From positions 1 through 20,989 of IMG/VR virus record IMGVR_UViG_3300035430_000282: a stretch of DNA of 20,989 nucleotides. One strand, written 5' to 3'. Origin of the DNA: a virus. Below the pieces are notes generated by a model. It saw nothing but the letters and a program-made list of their open reading frames with translations, was not told where the DNA came from and ran no database searches. A program made the position numbers and the translations under genes. Shown in pieces: positions 13,093 through 20,498 of this stretch (the stretch's first letter is position 1; each line of letters opens with the position of its first letter).

Positions 13093-14790
13093 ATGTGCGG
13101 AATTTTAGGAGGTAATCTCATTAGTTCCATAGATGACATGAAAGATGGATTAACATCCATGATGCATCGTGGTAGTGAAGGAAATACAATAATTTCATTC
13201 AAGAACGGAATGAAGATGGCACATAATAGATTATCTATCCAAGACTTATCAGAAACAGCAAACCAACCAATGGTTTCGGAATGTGGTAGATATTATCTTA
13301 CATTTAATGGTGAGTTATGGAAATCTACATTTGATAAGTTTGATAAAGAACTTAGGTCAAAACATAATTTTAAAACCAGTAATTCGGATTCAGAATTACT
13401 TTTATATTTTTTGATTGATAATTATAAAAATTTAAAATCAAAAATGAATGAATTGGAAGGTATGTTTTCTTTTGCATTTTATGATAAAGAAGATGATTAC
13501 TTAATTCTTGGTAGAGATTTTATGGGTAGGTTGCCTCTGTATTATTATATTGGTGATGATGGATTTGTATTTTCAAGTGAAGTTAAAGGTTTGACAGAAT
13601 CTATTGATGATTTAAAATATTATAACATAGATAAAGGTTCTAGATTTAACTCAACTTATAAAAAAGAAGAAAAAATACAGATAGTAGAGCCTGGTACTTT
13701 TATAGGATTTAGAAAAAATAATATACATAACCAATACATACCACATCATGTAGTCTGGTTTGATTTTAAACCAAACCCATTTAATATAAACCACCCAACG
13801 GGTTATTATCCAAGAACTGATTCGGAGTTTGAATCATATGATTCCGAAGATAAAGGAATTGATTATTATTCATCTGAATTTAAAAGATTATTAGAAGCCG
13901 CGGTTGAAGATGAAATGATCGCAGATGTACCTATATGTACTATTTTAAGTGGGGGTATTGATAGTACAATAATTAGTTACATTCTTTCTAAGAAATTAAA
14001 ATCTCAAGGAAAGAGATTAACAGCATTCGTAGTAAATGTTACTAAAAATAGAAAATCCAAAGTAAAAGATGACTTATATTACGCAAGATTAGCAGCTGAA
14101 TTATTTGATATAGACTTAATTGAAGTTAATTATGATGAATTAGATGTAGAACGAAAATTAATACATGCTATTTGGGCATCAGAAACTCATAAATGGACTC
14201 AAGTTTCACCTGCTGTGATTCAACTTGGATTAGCTTGGAGAATTAGAAAAGAAGGATTTAAAGTTGTATTTGGTGGTGAAGGTGCAGATGAAATATTTGC
14301 TTCATATGGAGATGTAAAAAGGTTTTGTTGGCATGAACCAATTTGGTATCATCAAAAGAGAGTAAACTTATTAAATAGTTTACATAAAACAAATTTGATT
14401 AGAACAAACAAAGCAATGATGTATGGTGGTGAGGTAGAACTAAGAACACCTTTTATTAATAAAAAAGTCATCGACTTTGGACTAAGAATACCAACAAAAT
14501 ACAGAGATGATAAAGAAGGTAAAGGTACACGAATGAAATATGTTCTAAGAACGGCCTTTGAAGATGAAATTGGTTCATTAAATGAAGAATTATTATGGAG
14601 ACCAAAGAAAACTTTCCAAGTGGGTGCACATAGTGATTTTCTAAAAAAACCAATTTGGAAAAAAAAAATAGAAGACATATTTGAACAATTATTTATAAAA
14701 AAAGATGCAAATAAAGAATTACGACAATTGCTTGCTCAAGGACAAAGCGGACATAACAGAGGTAGTATTACAGAGATTTCCATCGATTAA
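13093..14790 (+). CDS. asnB: Asparagine synthetase (glutamine-hydrolysing), class II amidotransferase
   Basis: The 565-residue protein has both domains of AsnB. The N-terminal glutaminase starts MCGILGG with the catalytic Cys2 and shows HRGSEG, NRLSIQDLS, FNGEL (71-75) and DSELLL. The C-terminal synthetase has the PP-loop LSGGIDST (285-292), FGGEGADEIFASYGD and RTPFINKKVIDF. The usual reaction transfers ammonia from glutamine to an adenylated carboxylate, normally aspartate; AsnB relatives also amidate other acids, so the substrate is not certain. Differences from E. coli AsnB include HRGSEG for HRGPD and an extra Asp/Glu/Tyr-rich stretch (about 236-256) before the synthetase core. It starts one base after the HD gene and overlaps the next gene by 86 bases. 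Confidence 0.85.
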   Translation: MCGILGGNLISSIDDMKDGLTSMMHRGSEGNTIISFKNGMKMAHNRLSIQDLSETANQPMVSECGRYYLTFNGELWKSTFDKFDKELRSKHNFKTSNSDSELLLYFLIDNYKNLKSKMNELEGMFSFAFYDKEDDYLILGRDFMGRLPLYYYIGDDGFVFSSEVKGLTESIDDLKYYNIDKGSRFNSTYKKEEKIQIVEPGTFIGFRKNNIHNQYIPHHVVWFDFKPNPFNINHPTGYYPRTDSEFESYDSEDKGIDYYSSEFKRLLEAAVEDEMIADVPICTILSGGIDSTIISYILSKKLKSQGKRLTAFVVNVTKNRKSKVKDDLYYARLAAELFDIDLIEVNYDELDVERKLIHAIWASETHKWTQVSPAVIQLGLAWRIRKEGFKVVFGGEGADEIFASYGDVKRFCWHEPIWYHQKRVNLLNSLHKTNLIRTNKAMMYGGEVELRTPFINKKVIDFGLRIPTKYRDDKEGKGTRMKYVLRTAFEDEIGSLNEELLWRPKKTFQVGAHSDFLKKPIWKKKIEDIFEQLFIKKDANKELRQLLAQGQSGHNRGSITEISID

Positions 14791-15562
14791 TGTTTTAGGT
14801 GCGTATGAAAAACCTACTTTAGACAAAGACAAAATTAAAGTTTTATCTGTAAAATTTAGCAAGGTTGGTAAGAAAACATTTACTGATTACAAAAATCTTG
14901 AATGGGTAGTCTGTCGTTCTCATGGTATTGATAATGTTAATATAGAAGAAGCTAGAAAAAGAAATATTGGAATTGTAGCAACTGCACCAACCGCCAAACC
15001 TTGTTCTAATTGGATTTACAATAAAATTAAAGAAGATGATTCTATTTTAATTTTTGGTAATGGTGCAATTTCAAGAGAGTTACAGAAGAAAATTGGAAAC
15101 TTTAATGTTGTAAACTCCAAAACATCACAAGAAGAAATAGATAGATATTTAAAATTTTGTAAAACAATTATTATTACAATACCATATAATAAGAAAACTA
15201 AAAATTATTTTGATAGAACATTCTTCTCTAAGATAAAAAATAAAGTAGACATAATTTCAATATCACGTGGAGAAGTGTTTGATAACGCGGCAATCTTAGA
15301 TTTTTCAGTATCAGGTAAGTTAAGAAAGGGTCATTTTGATATTCTTACCACAGATGGTAGAAATAGATTATTAGAAAGAAAAGAAATACGATATTATGAA
15401 CATTCATCATGGGAGTATAATCAAATAAAAGATTCTCAAGGTAAGTTGGGTGGTTATGTAAATATAGAATTTGCTGATAACTTAAAATTAGTTGTAGATA
15501 GTTGTTTAGAAGATAGAGTACAAGATGCTCACCTCAATAGAATAAAGAATGTATGGTTTTAG
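14705..15562 (+). CDS. Compact D-2-hydroxyacid dehydrogenase-like protein
   Basis: The 285-residue product resembles the SerA/PdxB-type NAD-dependent family. It has LEWVVCRSHGIDNVNIEEARKRNIGI and then VATAPT, the nucleotide loop LIFGNGAISREL (third Gly replaced by Ser), the catalytic-Arg step ISISRGEVFDNAAI, and EHSSW where the catalytic His normally sits. The acidic residue expected in a DVF-x-EP motif is not clear (FDILTTDG). Between VATAPT and the GxG loop only about 20 residues remain, against roughly 50 usually, so the inter-domain helices are missing. ATG 14705 overlaps asnB by 86 bases; it is the only ATG in frame. An ATT at 14786 overlapping the asnB stop is an alternative. The family is likely, but activity is uncertain. 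Confidence 0.6.
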   Translation: MQIKNYDNCLLKDKADITEVVLQRFPSINVLGAYEKPTLDKDKIKVLSVKFSKVGKKTFTDYKNLEWVVCRSHGIDNVNIEEARKRNIGIVATAPTAKPCSNWIYNKIKEDDSILIFGNGAISRELQKKIGNFNVVNSKTSQEEIDRYLKFCKTIIITIPYNKKTKNYFDRTFFSKIKNKVDIISISRGEVFDNAAILDFSVSGKLRKGHFDILTTDGRNRLLERKEIRYYEHSSWEYNQIKDSQGKLGGYVNIEFADNLKLVVDSCLEDRVQDAHLNRIKNVWF

Positions 15563-16386
15563 GATTAACAGAAGATACTCCATTAGAGGAATATAAAATC
15601 AAAGGTCGTTCAGTTTGGGTAAAACGAGATGACCTTATGGGTGATGATATAAACCTACCGCCTTGGGGTAAAATGGCTGCAATTTATCGATTAGTTGATA
15701 AGTATGTTGATAAATCTAAACCTTTAACACATCTTTCAGTAGATGGTTCTTGGAGTGGTTGGACACTTGCAGCAATTTGTGAGGATTTAGGAATAGAGTT
15801 TTATTACTCACATCCAAACTCTAAGAAGATTTCTCAAGAACTTTTGGGTATGGTTAAAGAAAAGTATCCATATTGTAAATTTAATCCTATCAGACCTAAT
15901 ATGATGAGTATTATGTATAACTCATTAAAGAAACAAGCAAAAGAAGAAGGATGGCAAATGTTGCCTTATGCGTTCAACCATGATTTTTATATGGATTATC
16001 TTTCAGATAGAATACAACCTTATACACACTTTAAAAATCTTGTAGTTTCAAGTGGTAGTGGAGTTTCTCTTTCTGGTCTTGCAAAAGGATACTTTAGAGA
16101 AGAATTAAAAGAGTTCTGGCCACAAACAGATAAAACAATCTATACAACTTGTGTATCATCTGAAAGTTCTATTAATAAAATGTTAAAGAAAAATGGATTA
16201 GCACAACTACCTATTAAGGTTAGAAAATCAGAATATGATTTTGATGATAGATTAGATGGATACGAGGCACCATTTCAATGTAATCAATTTTGGGATATCA
16301 AACAATGGCATTGGTTAGAAAATAATATAGATTCTATTGAAGGAGATATTCTCTTTTGGAATATCGGTGGAATTTATAAATTTTAA
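15553..16386 (+). CDS. Fold-type II PLP enzyme, ACC deaminase/D-cysteine desulfhydrase-like
   Basis: The 277-residue protein follows the tryptophan synthase beta/ACC deaminase plan. TPLEEY and VWVKRDDLMG match the family's TPL and KREDL elements; Lys40 in NLPPWGKMAAI is the probable PLP Schiff-base lysine; HLSVDGSWSGWTLAAICEDLG corresponds to the GG-x-QSNH helix start, altered here to DGSWSGW; VVSSGSGVSLSGLAKGY (164-180) is the phosphate-binding glycine loop; the end NIGGIYKF corresponds to HTGG-x-x-GLF. It is shorter than ACC deaminase (about 335). The family works on small amino acids (deamination, desulfhydration, beta-replacement). It overlaps the dehydrogenase by 10 bases and closes the run before the next promoter. 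Substrate unknown. Confidence 0.65.
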   Translation: MVLGLTEDTPLEEYKIKGRSVWVKRDDLMGDDINLPPWGKMAAIYRLVDKYVDKSKPLTHLSVDGSWSGWTLAAICEDLGIEFYYSHPNSKKISQELLGMVKEKYPYCKFNPIRPNMMSIMYNSLKKQAKEEGWQMLPYAFNHDFYMDYLSDRIQPYTHFKNLVVSSGSGVSLSGLAKGYFREELKEFWPQTDKTIYTTCVSSESSINKMLKKNGLAQLPIKVRKSEYDFDDRLDGYEAPFQCNQFWDIKQWHWLENNIDSIEGDILFWNIGGIYKF

Positions 16387-16394
16387 AAAAACAC

Positions 16395-16423
16395 TTGACT
16401 TTAAAAAAATAATTCCGTATTAT
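16395..16423 (+). promoter_or_regulatory. Sigma70-type promoter for the 776-residue gene
   Basis: TTGACT (16395-16400), 17 bases, TATTAT (16418-16423). The expected start is near 16430, giving a leader of about 28 bases to ATG 16458, with no Shine-Dalgarno. It separates the two genes that follow from the amino-acid-type enzymes before it. Confidence 0.6.
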
Positions 16424-16457
16424 ATAGGTGTTATGAGAAACAACAAAATCCTTAATT

Positions 16458-18788
16458 ATGGCGAAAGTATTAGACGAAAAAAAACTAAATCAAGAAAGAA
16501 AAAGAATAGAAGACATCATCCATCTATATAAATCAAAAGATGAATTACATACCACATTATTACAACTTATAAAAGAAAAAATATTTAATGTTTCAATTGT
16601 TTTAACAAGAAAACTATTAAATGATGTATATGTTCTTGACAAAAAATACTTAGAAAGAAATTCTGAAAAATCTAAAATGGATGATGAAAAAAAACAGATA
16701 GAGTTTATTCCATCTCTTCAGCAAAGATATAAGATATCAAGAATATTGAGATGGATTTATGGAAGAGGTTCATATCCGTTTTCATCAACATGGAGTGAAA
16801 AGATGGCAGGTGGGTTCTTGATTGGATGTCTTACCGACTCTGATTCGGGTCAAATAGTAAAAATAAATTTAAAAAACTATTTAACCAATTTTTTAGCTTC
16901 TGTATGGGAGGGGGATTCTAAATCACAAATTAGTAACTTCTTTATTAGAATGAATCATACTAATCCAGAAGAAGGTGTTTTGAAAATTTTAGATGAAAAA
17001 GGTAAAGAAACTAAATGGGTAAGTAAATTAACCGAGAATCCAGAAGTTTTCAAAAATCCAGACCCTCTTATTGAATGTATTGCATTTTGGAAAGAACAAC
17101 AAAAATTAAGTACAACTCCATCTTGTTATTTACATTTTTCATTTATACAAGAACATTATCCTGAATTAGCAAATAGGTTTCTAAATCAACCAATTACTAT
17201 TATTTGTAATAATTATACAGCCGCACAAGAACTGTATGCTTATGTAAAAGAAGCATCGGTCTCTGCAAAACACGAAATACCACAATTACATATGTCTATG
17301 GTTAACACATCATATGGTGCGGATATTAGTGATTGTCATTTAAAAGAAAAAGTATTTAAAGATACTATTTTTATGAATAGGGAATATCCTAATTCTTATC
17401 CTTGGAGTGAAGTGGTTCATCAAATTCATCAAACTAAAAATAAAGGATATACACAAAAAGAAGATTCTTTCTCACATACAATATTTTCATTAGTTCTAAA
17501 TAAACCAGAGGATAATCAGTTCGACCTTAGTCTTTTAAAAAGCTCTCCATTTAATTCAATTTTATGTACACCATTTAATAATGAGGCACTTGATAGAGGA
17601 CAATTTTTGAGTATTTTTTATAATTCATTAACACAAGATAAAAAGGATTTATTTCTTGATTCATTCCTTTTTATATCTGAGTGTTATGGACATTTGCTTA
17701 ATGATGTGTTCATTAACAATAAAATTAACTTAAAAAATTGGTATGAGACCGAACATAGATCTCTAAGAAATTTTATTGAGAATCTATCCAATGAAGGAAA
17801 AATAGAAGTTCCAGACAAATTTTCATTTGATTATACCAATAGTCAATTTAAGAAATTTCAATATACACATAGTGATTATCATATTTTGAATTGGATAATA
17901 GTATGTTCTCTTGGATTCTTATTTAATAATAAAACAAATAAAAATCTTGGAGCTATAAAAATTCAAGAAATATTTGAAACTATGTTAAACCAATTCAAAT
18001 CAAATTGGTTTGTATATCTTTCAAACAAAGATAATGTTAAGTTTTACACAGATACGAAACAATATTTAAAATTTGAAGAAATATTCAAAAGACCTCCATC
18101 ATCTATCATTGAAATGCTTTTACACACAACATGGGATTTAAATGTTTTAAGTACCGCAATAGGTAACTTTATTCAAACAGAAGTTTTGGTAGAGGTACAT
18201 AAGTTGTATGTAGATAATGTGGCTAATTCAAAACTTAGAAATTCATTTGAAACTGTACTAAATAAACCAAACTCTACTATTAAGGTTTTTGATTTTGAAA
18301 TGTACAATGCATATGGTGAAGTTATCAAGTGGAAAGGTGGTATAGATATGGGTCATCCTTTAAATAAAATATTGGGTGGTGATATGAAAAAGAGCGAAGT
18401 TATATTTGAAGATTCTGTCTTGAATCAGAATTCTTCAAAGGAACGAGATATAGTAAAAGACCCTAAGAAATACGAATATATTTTATTCAAAGTTCATCAA
18501 AAAAAACTAGCTGATGTTATTAGTTCAATACCAAATTATACTGATATTATTTCTTTACCTGATGCAATGTTAACACCTGAAGATGTGGTCAACAAAGAAA
18601 GAGTTCAAATTGAAACTTTTAGATTTGATTGTTTTGTAGCTTACATCACATGGAAATATGATGACCCAAATAAAGTACAAGAAATAAAAAAATGGGGAGA
18701 ATTGGAATGTGGTGATTGTAATAATTCTTGGGATTACCTAATAGACCCACCTCAAGAGTACATTGATACATTAGAAAGTTTTATATAA
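16458..18788 (+). CDS. Large unrecognised protein (776 residues)
   Basis: I cannot place this protein in a family. The N-terminus (residues 1-50) is a charged, probably coiled helix with Lys/Glu-rich runs; about 95-125 holds RYKISRILRWIYGRGSYPF and KMAGGFLIGCL; the middle is a long mixed alpha/beta region with many aromatic residues (for example HSDYHILNWIIVCSLGFLF near 475); the C-terminus has a CGDC pair (750-753) followed by SWDYLIDPP. No Walker, nuclease, helicase or transmembrane pattern is convincing. It has its own promoter and its stop directly adjoins the ATG of the methyltransferase, so the two are very likely co-translated and may form one functional unit. Its size and codon use match neighbouring genes, so it is a real gene. 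Confidence 0.65.
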   Translation: MAKVLDEKKLNQERKRIEDIIHLYKSKDELHTTLLQLIKEKIFNVSIVLTRKLLNDVYVLDKKYLERNSEKSKMDDEKKQIEFIPSLQQRYKISRILRWIYGRGSYPFSSTWSEKMAGGFLIGCLTDSDSGQIVKINLKNYLTNFLASVWEGDSKSQISNFFIRMNHTNPEEGVLKILDEKGKETKWVSKLTENPEVFKNPDPLIECIAFWKEQQKLSTTPSCYLHFSFIQEHYPELANRFLNQPITIICNNYTAAQELYAYVKEASVSAKHEIPQLHMSMVNTSYGADISDCHLKEKVFKDTIFMNREYPNSYPWSEVVHQIHQTKNKGYTQKEDSFSHTIFSLVLNKPEDNQFDLSLLKSSPFNSILCTPFNNEALDRGQFLSIFYNSLTQDKKDLFLDSFLFISECYGHLLNDVFINNKINLKNWYETEHRSLRNFIENLSNEGKIEVPDKFSFDYTNSQFKKFQYTHSDYHILNWIIVCSLGFLFNNKTNKNLGAIKIQEIFETMLNQFKSNWFVYLSNKDNVKFYTDTKQYLKFEEIFKRPPSSIIEMLLHTTWDLNVLSTAIGNFIQTEVLVEVHKLYVDNVANSKLRNSFETVLNKPNSTIKVFDFEMYNAYGEVIKWKGGIDMGHPLNKILGGDMKKSEVIFEDSVLNQNSSKERDIVKDPKKYEYILFKVHQKKLADVISSIPNYTDIISLPDAMLTPEDVVNKERVQIETFRFDCFVAYITWKYDDPNKVQEIKKWGELECGDCNNSWDYLIDPPQEYIDTLESFI

Positions 18789-20012
18789 ATGACTAACGGA
18801 GAAGATATATTTGAAAAGTATAAAGGGATGAAACCCTATCTTTACATCTCACCAGAGGAATGGACTGAGATTAAAGAAACATATCCTAAAGATGTGGTAA
18901 AGGAACGATTGGCAGAAGTTTGTATGACCTACCCACTTCCTTACGCAGATATATCAGAACAAGATTGTATTTCCGAATATGGTAAATTAAAAGGAATCAA
19001 ATGGCCAGATTACTTTAAAGAAGGTGAGTGGTTTCCAAGAAAGGCAGTAGAATCTCGTTATCCTTTAACTTACGAAGGAACTCAAAAATACTTTAGTAGA
19101 TTAAATACTGGTAATGATGTATCAAATTATTTCCAACAAGCAAACAGATGGAGTGTCGATGGTTCAGTTTCACCAGGTCCGAAAAGAACTTGGGAATCTA
19201 AGAAGTTTATGACCTCATTAATGGGTTCTGCATATTCTTTGAAACTACCACAGATTGGTAAAAGAGAATTAAGAACAATGATAGGGTTAAGAAAGTATAT
19301 CTGTTCTCAGTTCAAACCATCTATAGCCAAGATGTTTTATGAGTATAGTAATGCAAAGACAGTTTTAGATTTTTCAATGGGATGGGGAGATAGATTGGCA
19401 GGTGCTTTTACTGCAGAATGCGTTGAACATTATGTTGGATTGGATCCTCGTAAAGAAAATCATCCTATCTATGAACAACAAAGAGATTTTTATGAAAAAC
19501 ATACTACTTTCTTTGAATCACCAACTAAAACTGATTTCTATTGTTCACCTGCAGAGGATTTCGATTATAGTGAATATGAAAATTATTTTGATTTAGTTTT
19601 TACTTCACCACCATATTTTTCAGTAGAACGATATTCACATGATGATACTCAAAGTTGGGTTAGATATAAAAATATTGATGATTGGAATGAAAACTTCTTA
19701 CACAAAACTCTTGGTAAAATAATTCCAACTGTGAAAAAAGGTGGTATCATTGCAATAAATATTGCTGATGTATATTCAAATACTAAAGGTGGAAAGGATT
19801 GGTTAGAAATCACCAATCCTATGGGAGACTTTCTAACATCACAAGGTATGATTTATAAAGGATGTATAGGAATGGAAATGGCAAAAAGACCAAATAGTGG
19901 TGGTGCTGGAACTGCTAAAGATACCGAACAATATAAAGATGAAACTCTTCAATTAACAGAAGAAACAAAAGATAAAAGATTTTGTGAACCAATTTGGGTG
20001 TTTGAAAAATAA
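18789..20012 (+). CDS. SAM-dependent methyltransferase, DNA N4/N6 type (TSPPY)
   Basis: The 407-residue protein has a C-terminal Rossmann methyltransferase: motif I TVLDFSMGWGDRLAGA (191-206), then VGLDPRKEN for the acidic ligand of SAM, and motif IV FDLVFTSPPYFSVERYS (268-283). [D/N/S]PPY is the catalytic motif of amino-methyltransferases acting on adenine N6 or cytosine N4. GGIIAINIAD and the late EPIWVFEK strands complete the fold. Residues 1-190 are a separate, Trp/Tyr-rich region (for example KWPDYFKEGEWFP) that I do not recognise; it could contact DNA or another substrate. No restriction enzyme lies nearby. The ATG follows the preceding stop without a gap. DNA is the likeliest target, but other nucleic-acid or small-molecule substrates are possible. 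Confidence 0.7.
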   Translation: MTNGEDIFEKYKGMKPYLYISPEEWTEIKETYPKDVVKERLAEVCMTYPLPYADISEQDCISEYGKLKGIKWPDYFKEGEWFPRKAVESRYPLTYEGTQKYFSRLNTGNDVSNYFQQANRWSVDGSVSPGPKRTWESKKFMTSLMGSAYSLKLPQIGKRELRTMIGLRKYICSQFKPSIAKMFYEYSNAKTVLDFSMGWGDRLAGAFTAECVEHYVGLDPRKENHPIYEQQRDFYEKHTTFFESPTKTDFYCSPAEDFDYSEYENYFDLVFTSPPYFSVERYSHDDTQSWVRYKNIDDWNENFLHKTLGKIIPTVKKGGIIAINIADVYSNTKGGKDWLEITNPMGDFLTSQGMIYKGCIGMEMAKRPNSGGAGTAKDTEQYKDETLQLTEETKDKRFCEPIWVFEK

Positions 20013-20025
20013 TTAATGTTTGAGC

Positions 20026-20054
20026 TTGACTTTTACAAAAAAATTCGTTATACT
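20026..20054 (+). promoter_or_regulatory. Sigma70-type promoter before the metalloprotein and DNA polymerase
   Basis: TTGACT (20026-20031), 17 bases, TATACT (20049-20054) is a very good promoter match. The expected start is near 20061, giving a leader of about 26 bases to ATG 20087. It may also drive DNA polymerase. Confidence 0.65.
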
Positions 20055-20069
20055 ATATATGTAATGTTA

Positions 20070-20084
20070 ATCACCCCCTTTCTA
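20070..20084 (+). promoter_or_regulatory. Leader segment resembling the 16S rRNA 3' tail
   Basis: ATCACCCCCTTTCTA differs at one position from ATCACCTCCTTTCTA, the 3' end of 16S rRNA in many bacteria. It occupies the place where a Shine-Dalgarno would normally lie, 2 bases before ATG. It can pair with 8 of 10 bases of the polymerase ribosome site AAGGAGGTAA at 20478. Function unknown; chance remains possible. Confidence 0.35.
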
Positions 20085-20086
20085 TT

Positions 20087-20479
20087 ATGACTGATTTTCA
20101 AAAAGTTTCACAATGGTTAAAAGAAAATTGTGATGTCGATGTAAAACTTGGACAAACTACCTCTTATATCGGTGGTAGTGTAAAAACTATTTTTATTCAT
20201 CACAATTATAATTTAGAAAAGAATGGATTAATCGCTCTACTTCATGAAGCTGGTCATGCAATACAACCTTCAGAAGATGAAGATGTATTCGGGCCAAACA
20301 GATATAAAGTAGTTGATGATTTAGAACATCCAAAGGAATTTAAGATGTACCAATTTCTAAATGAAGTTGATGCATGGGATAGAGGAGAATCTATCGCTCT
20401 TGAGTTGAATATACAACTTGACAAAAAAAGATGGACAAAAGAAAAAGAAGAAGCTTTATTAACTTATTACGTAGCCTAA
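20087..20479 (+). CDS. HEAGH-motif zinc metalloprotein
   Basis: The 130-residue protein has the zincin motif LLHEAGHAIQ (HEAGH at 53-57) on a helix after a strand, IFIHHNY, and a later acidic helix MYQFLNEVDAWDRGESIAL that could supply the third zinc ligand (Glu or Asp), as in small IrrE/ImmA-type (M78) peptidases, which cut regulators. The length is close to the minimal core of that group. It lacks a signal peptide, so it should act in the cytoplasm. It starts after a strong promoter and its TAA stop is part of the polymerase ribosome-binding site (TAAGGAGG), tying the two genes together. Zinc-dependent protease activity is inferred from the motif; the target is unknown. Confidence 0.6.
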   Translation: MTDFQKVSQWLKENCDVDVKLGQTTSYIGGSVKTIFIHHNYNLEKNGLIALLHEAGHAIQPSEDEDVFGPNRYKVVDDLEHPKEFKMYQFLNEVDAWDRGESIALELNIQLDKKRWTKEKEEALLTYYVA

Positions 20480-20498
20480 GGAGGTAATCTTATTTACC
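20478..20498 (+). promoter_or_regulatory. Strong RBS and hairpin at the DNA polymerase start
   Basis: AAGGAGGT (20478-20485) is the strongest Shine-Dalgarno in the window and lies 7 bases (from AGGAGG) before an ATT codon at 20492. GGTAA (20483-20487) and TTACC (20494-20498) form a 5-base stem with loop TCTTAT, which holds part of the ribosome site in the stem and most of the start codon in the loop. Confidence 0.55.

Noticed and set aside
13115-13125. GGAGGTAATCT inside asnB, matching the polymerase ribosome-site sequence
   Set aside because: It encodes conserved N-terminal residues (GGNL) of the glutaminase and no plausible start follows; treated as coincidence.
14352-14678. Minus-strand frame of 108 codons opposite asnB
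   Set aside because: It overlaps conserved asparagine synthetase codons, with no promoter or ribosome site.
14697-14703. A7 run as a -1 programmed frameshift site in asnB
   Set aside because: The heptamer A-AAA-AAA fits a slippery site, but a -1 shift does not reach the dehydrogenase frame, which is +1, and no downstream stem-loop is clear.
16433-16531. Short basic + strand peptide (MRNNKIL start) just after promoter 16395
   Set aside because: It starts close to the predicted transcript start but runs out of frame over the 776-residue gene, and its composition is that of a frame-shifted A-rich coding region. A leader peptide cannot be fully excluded.
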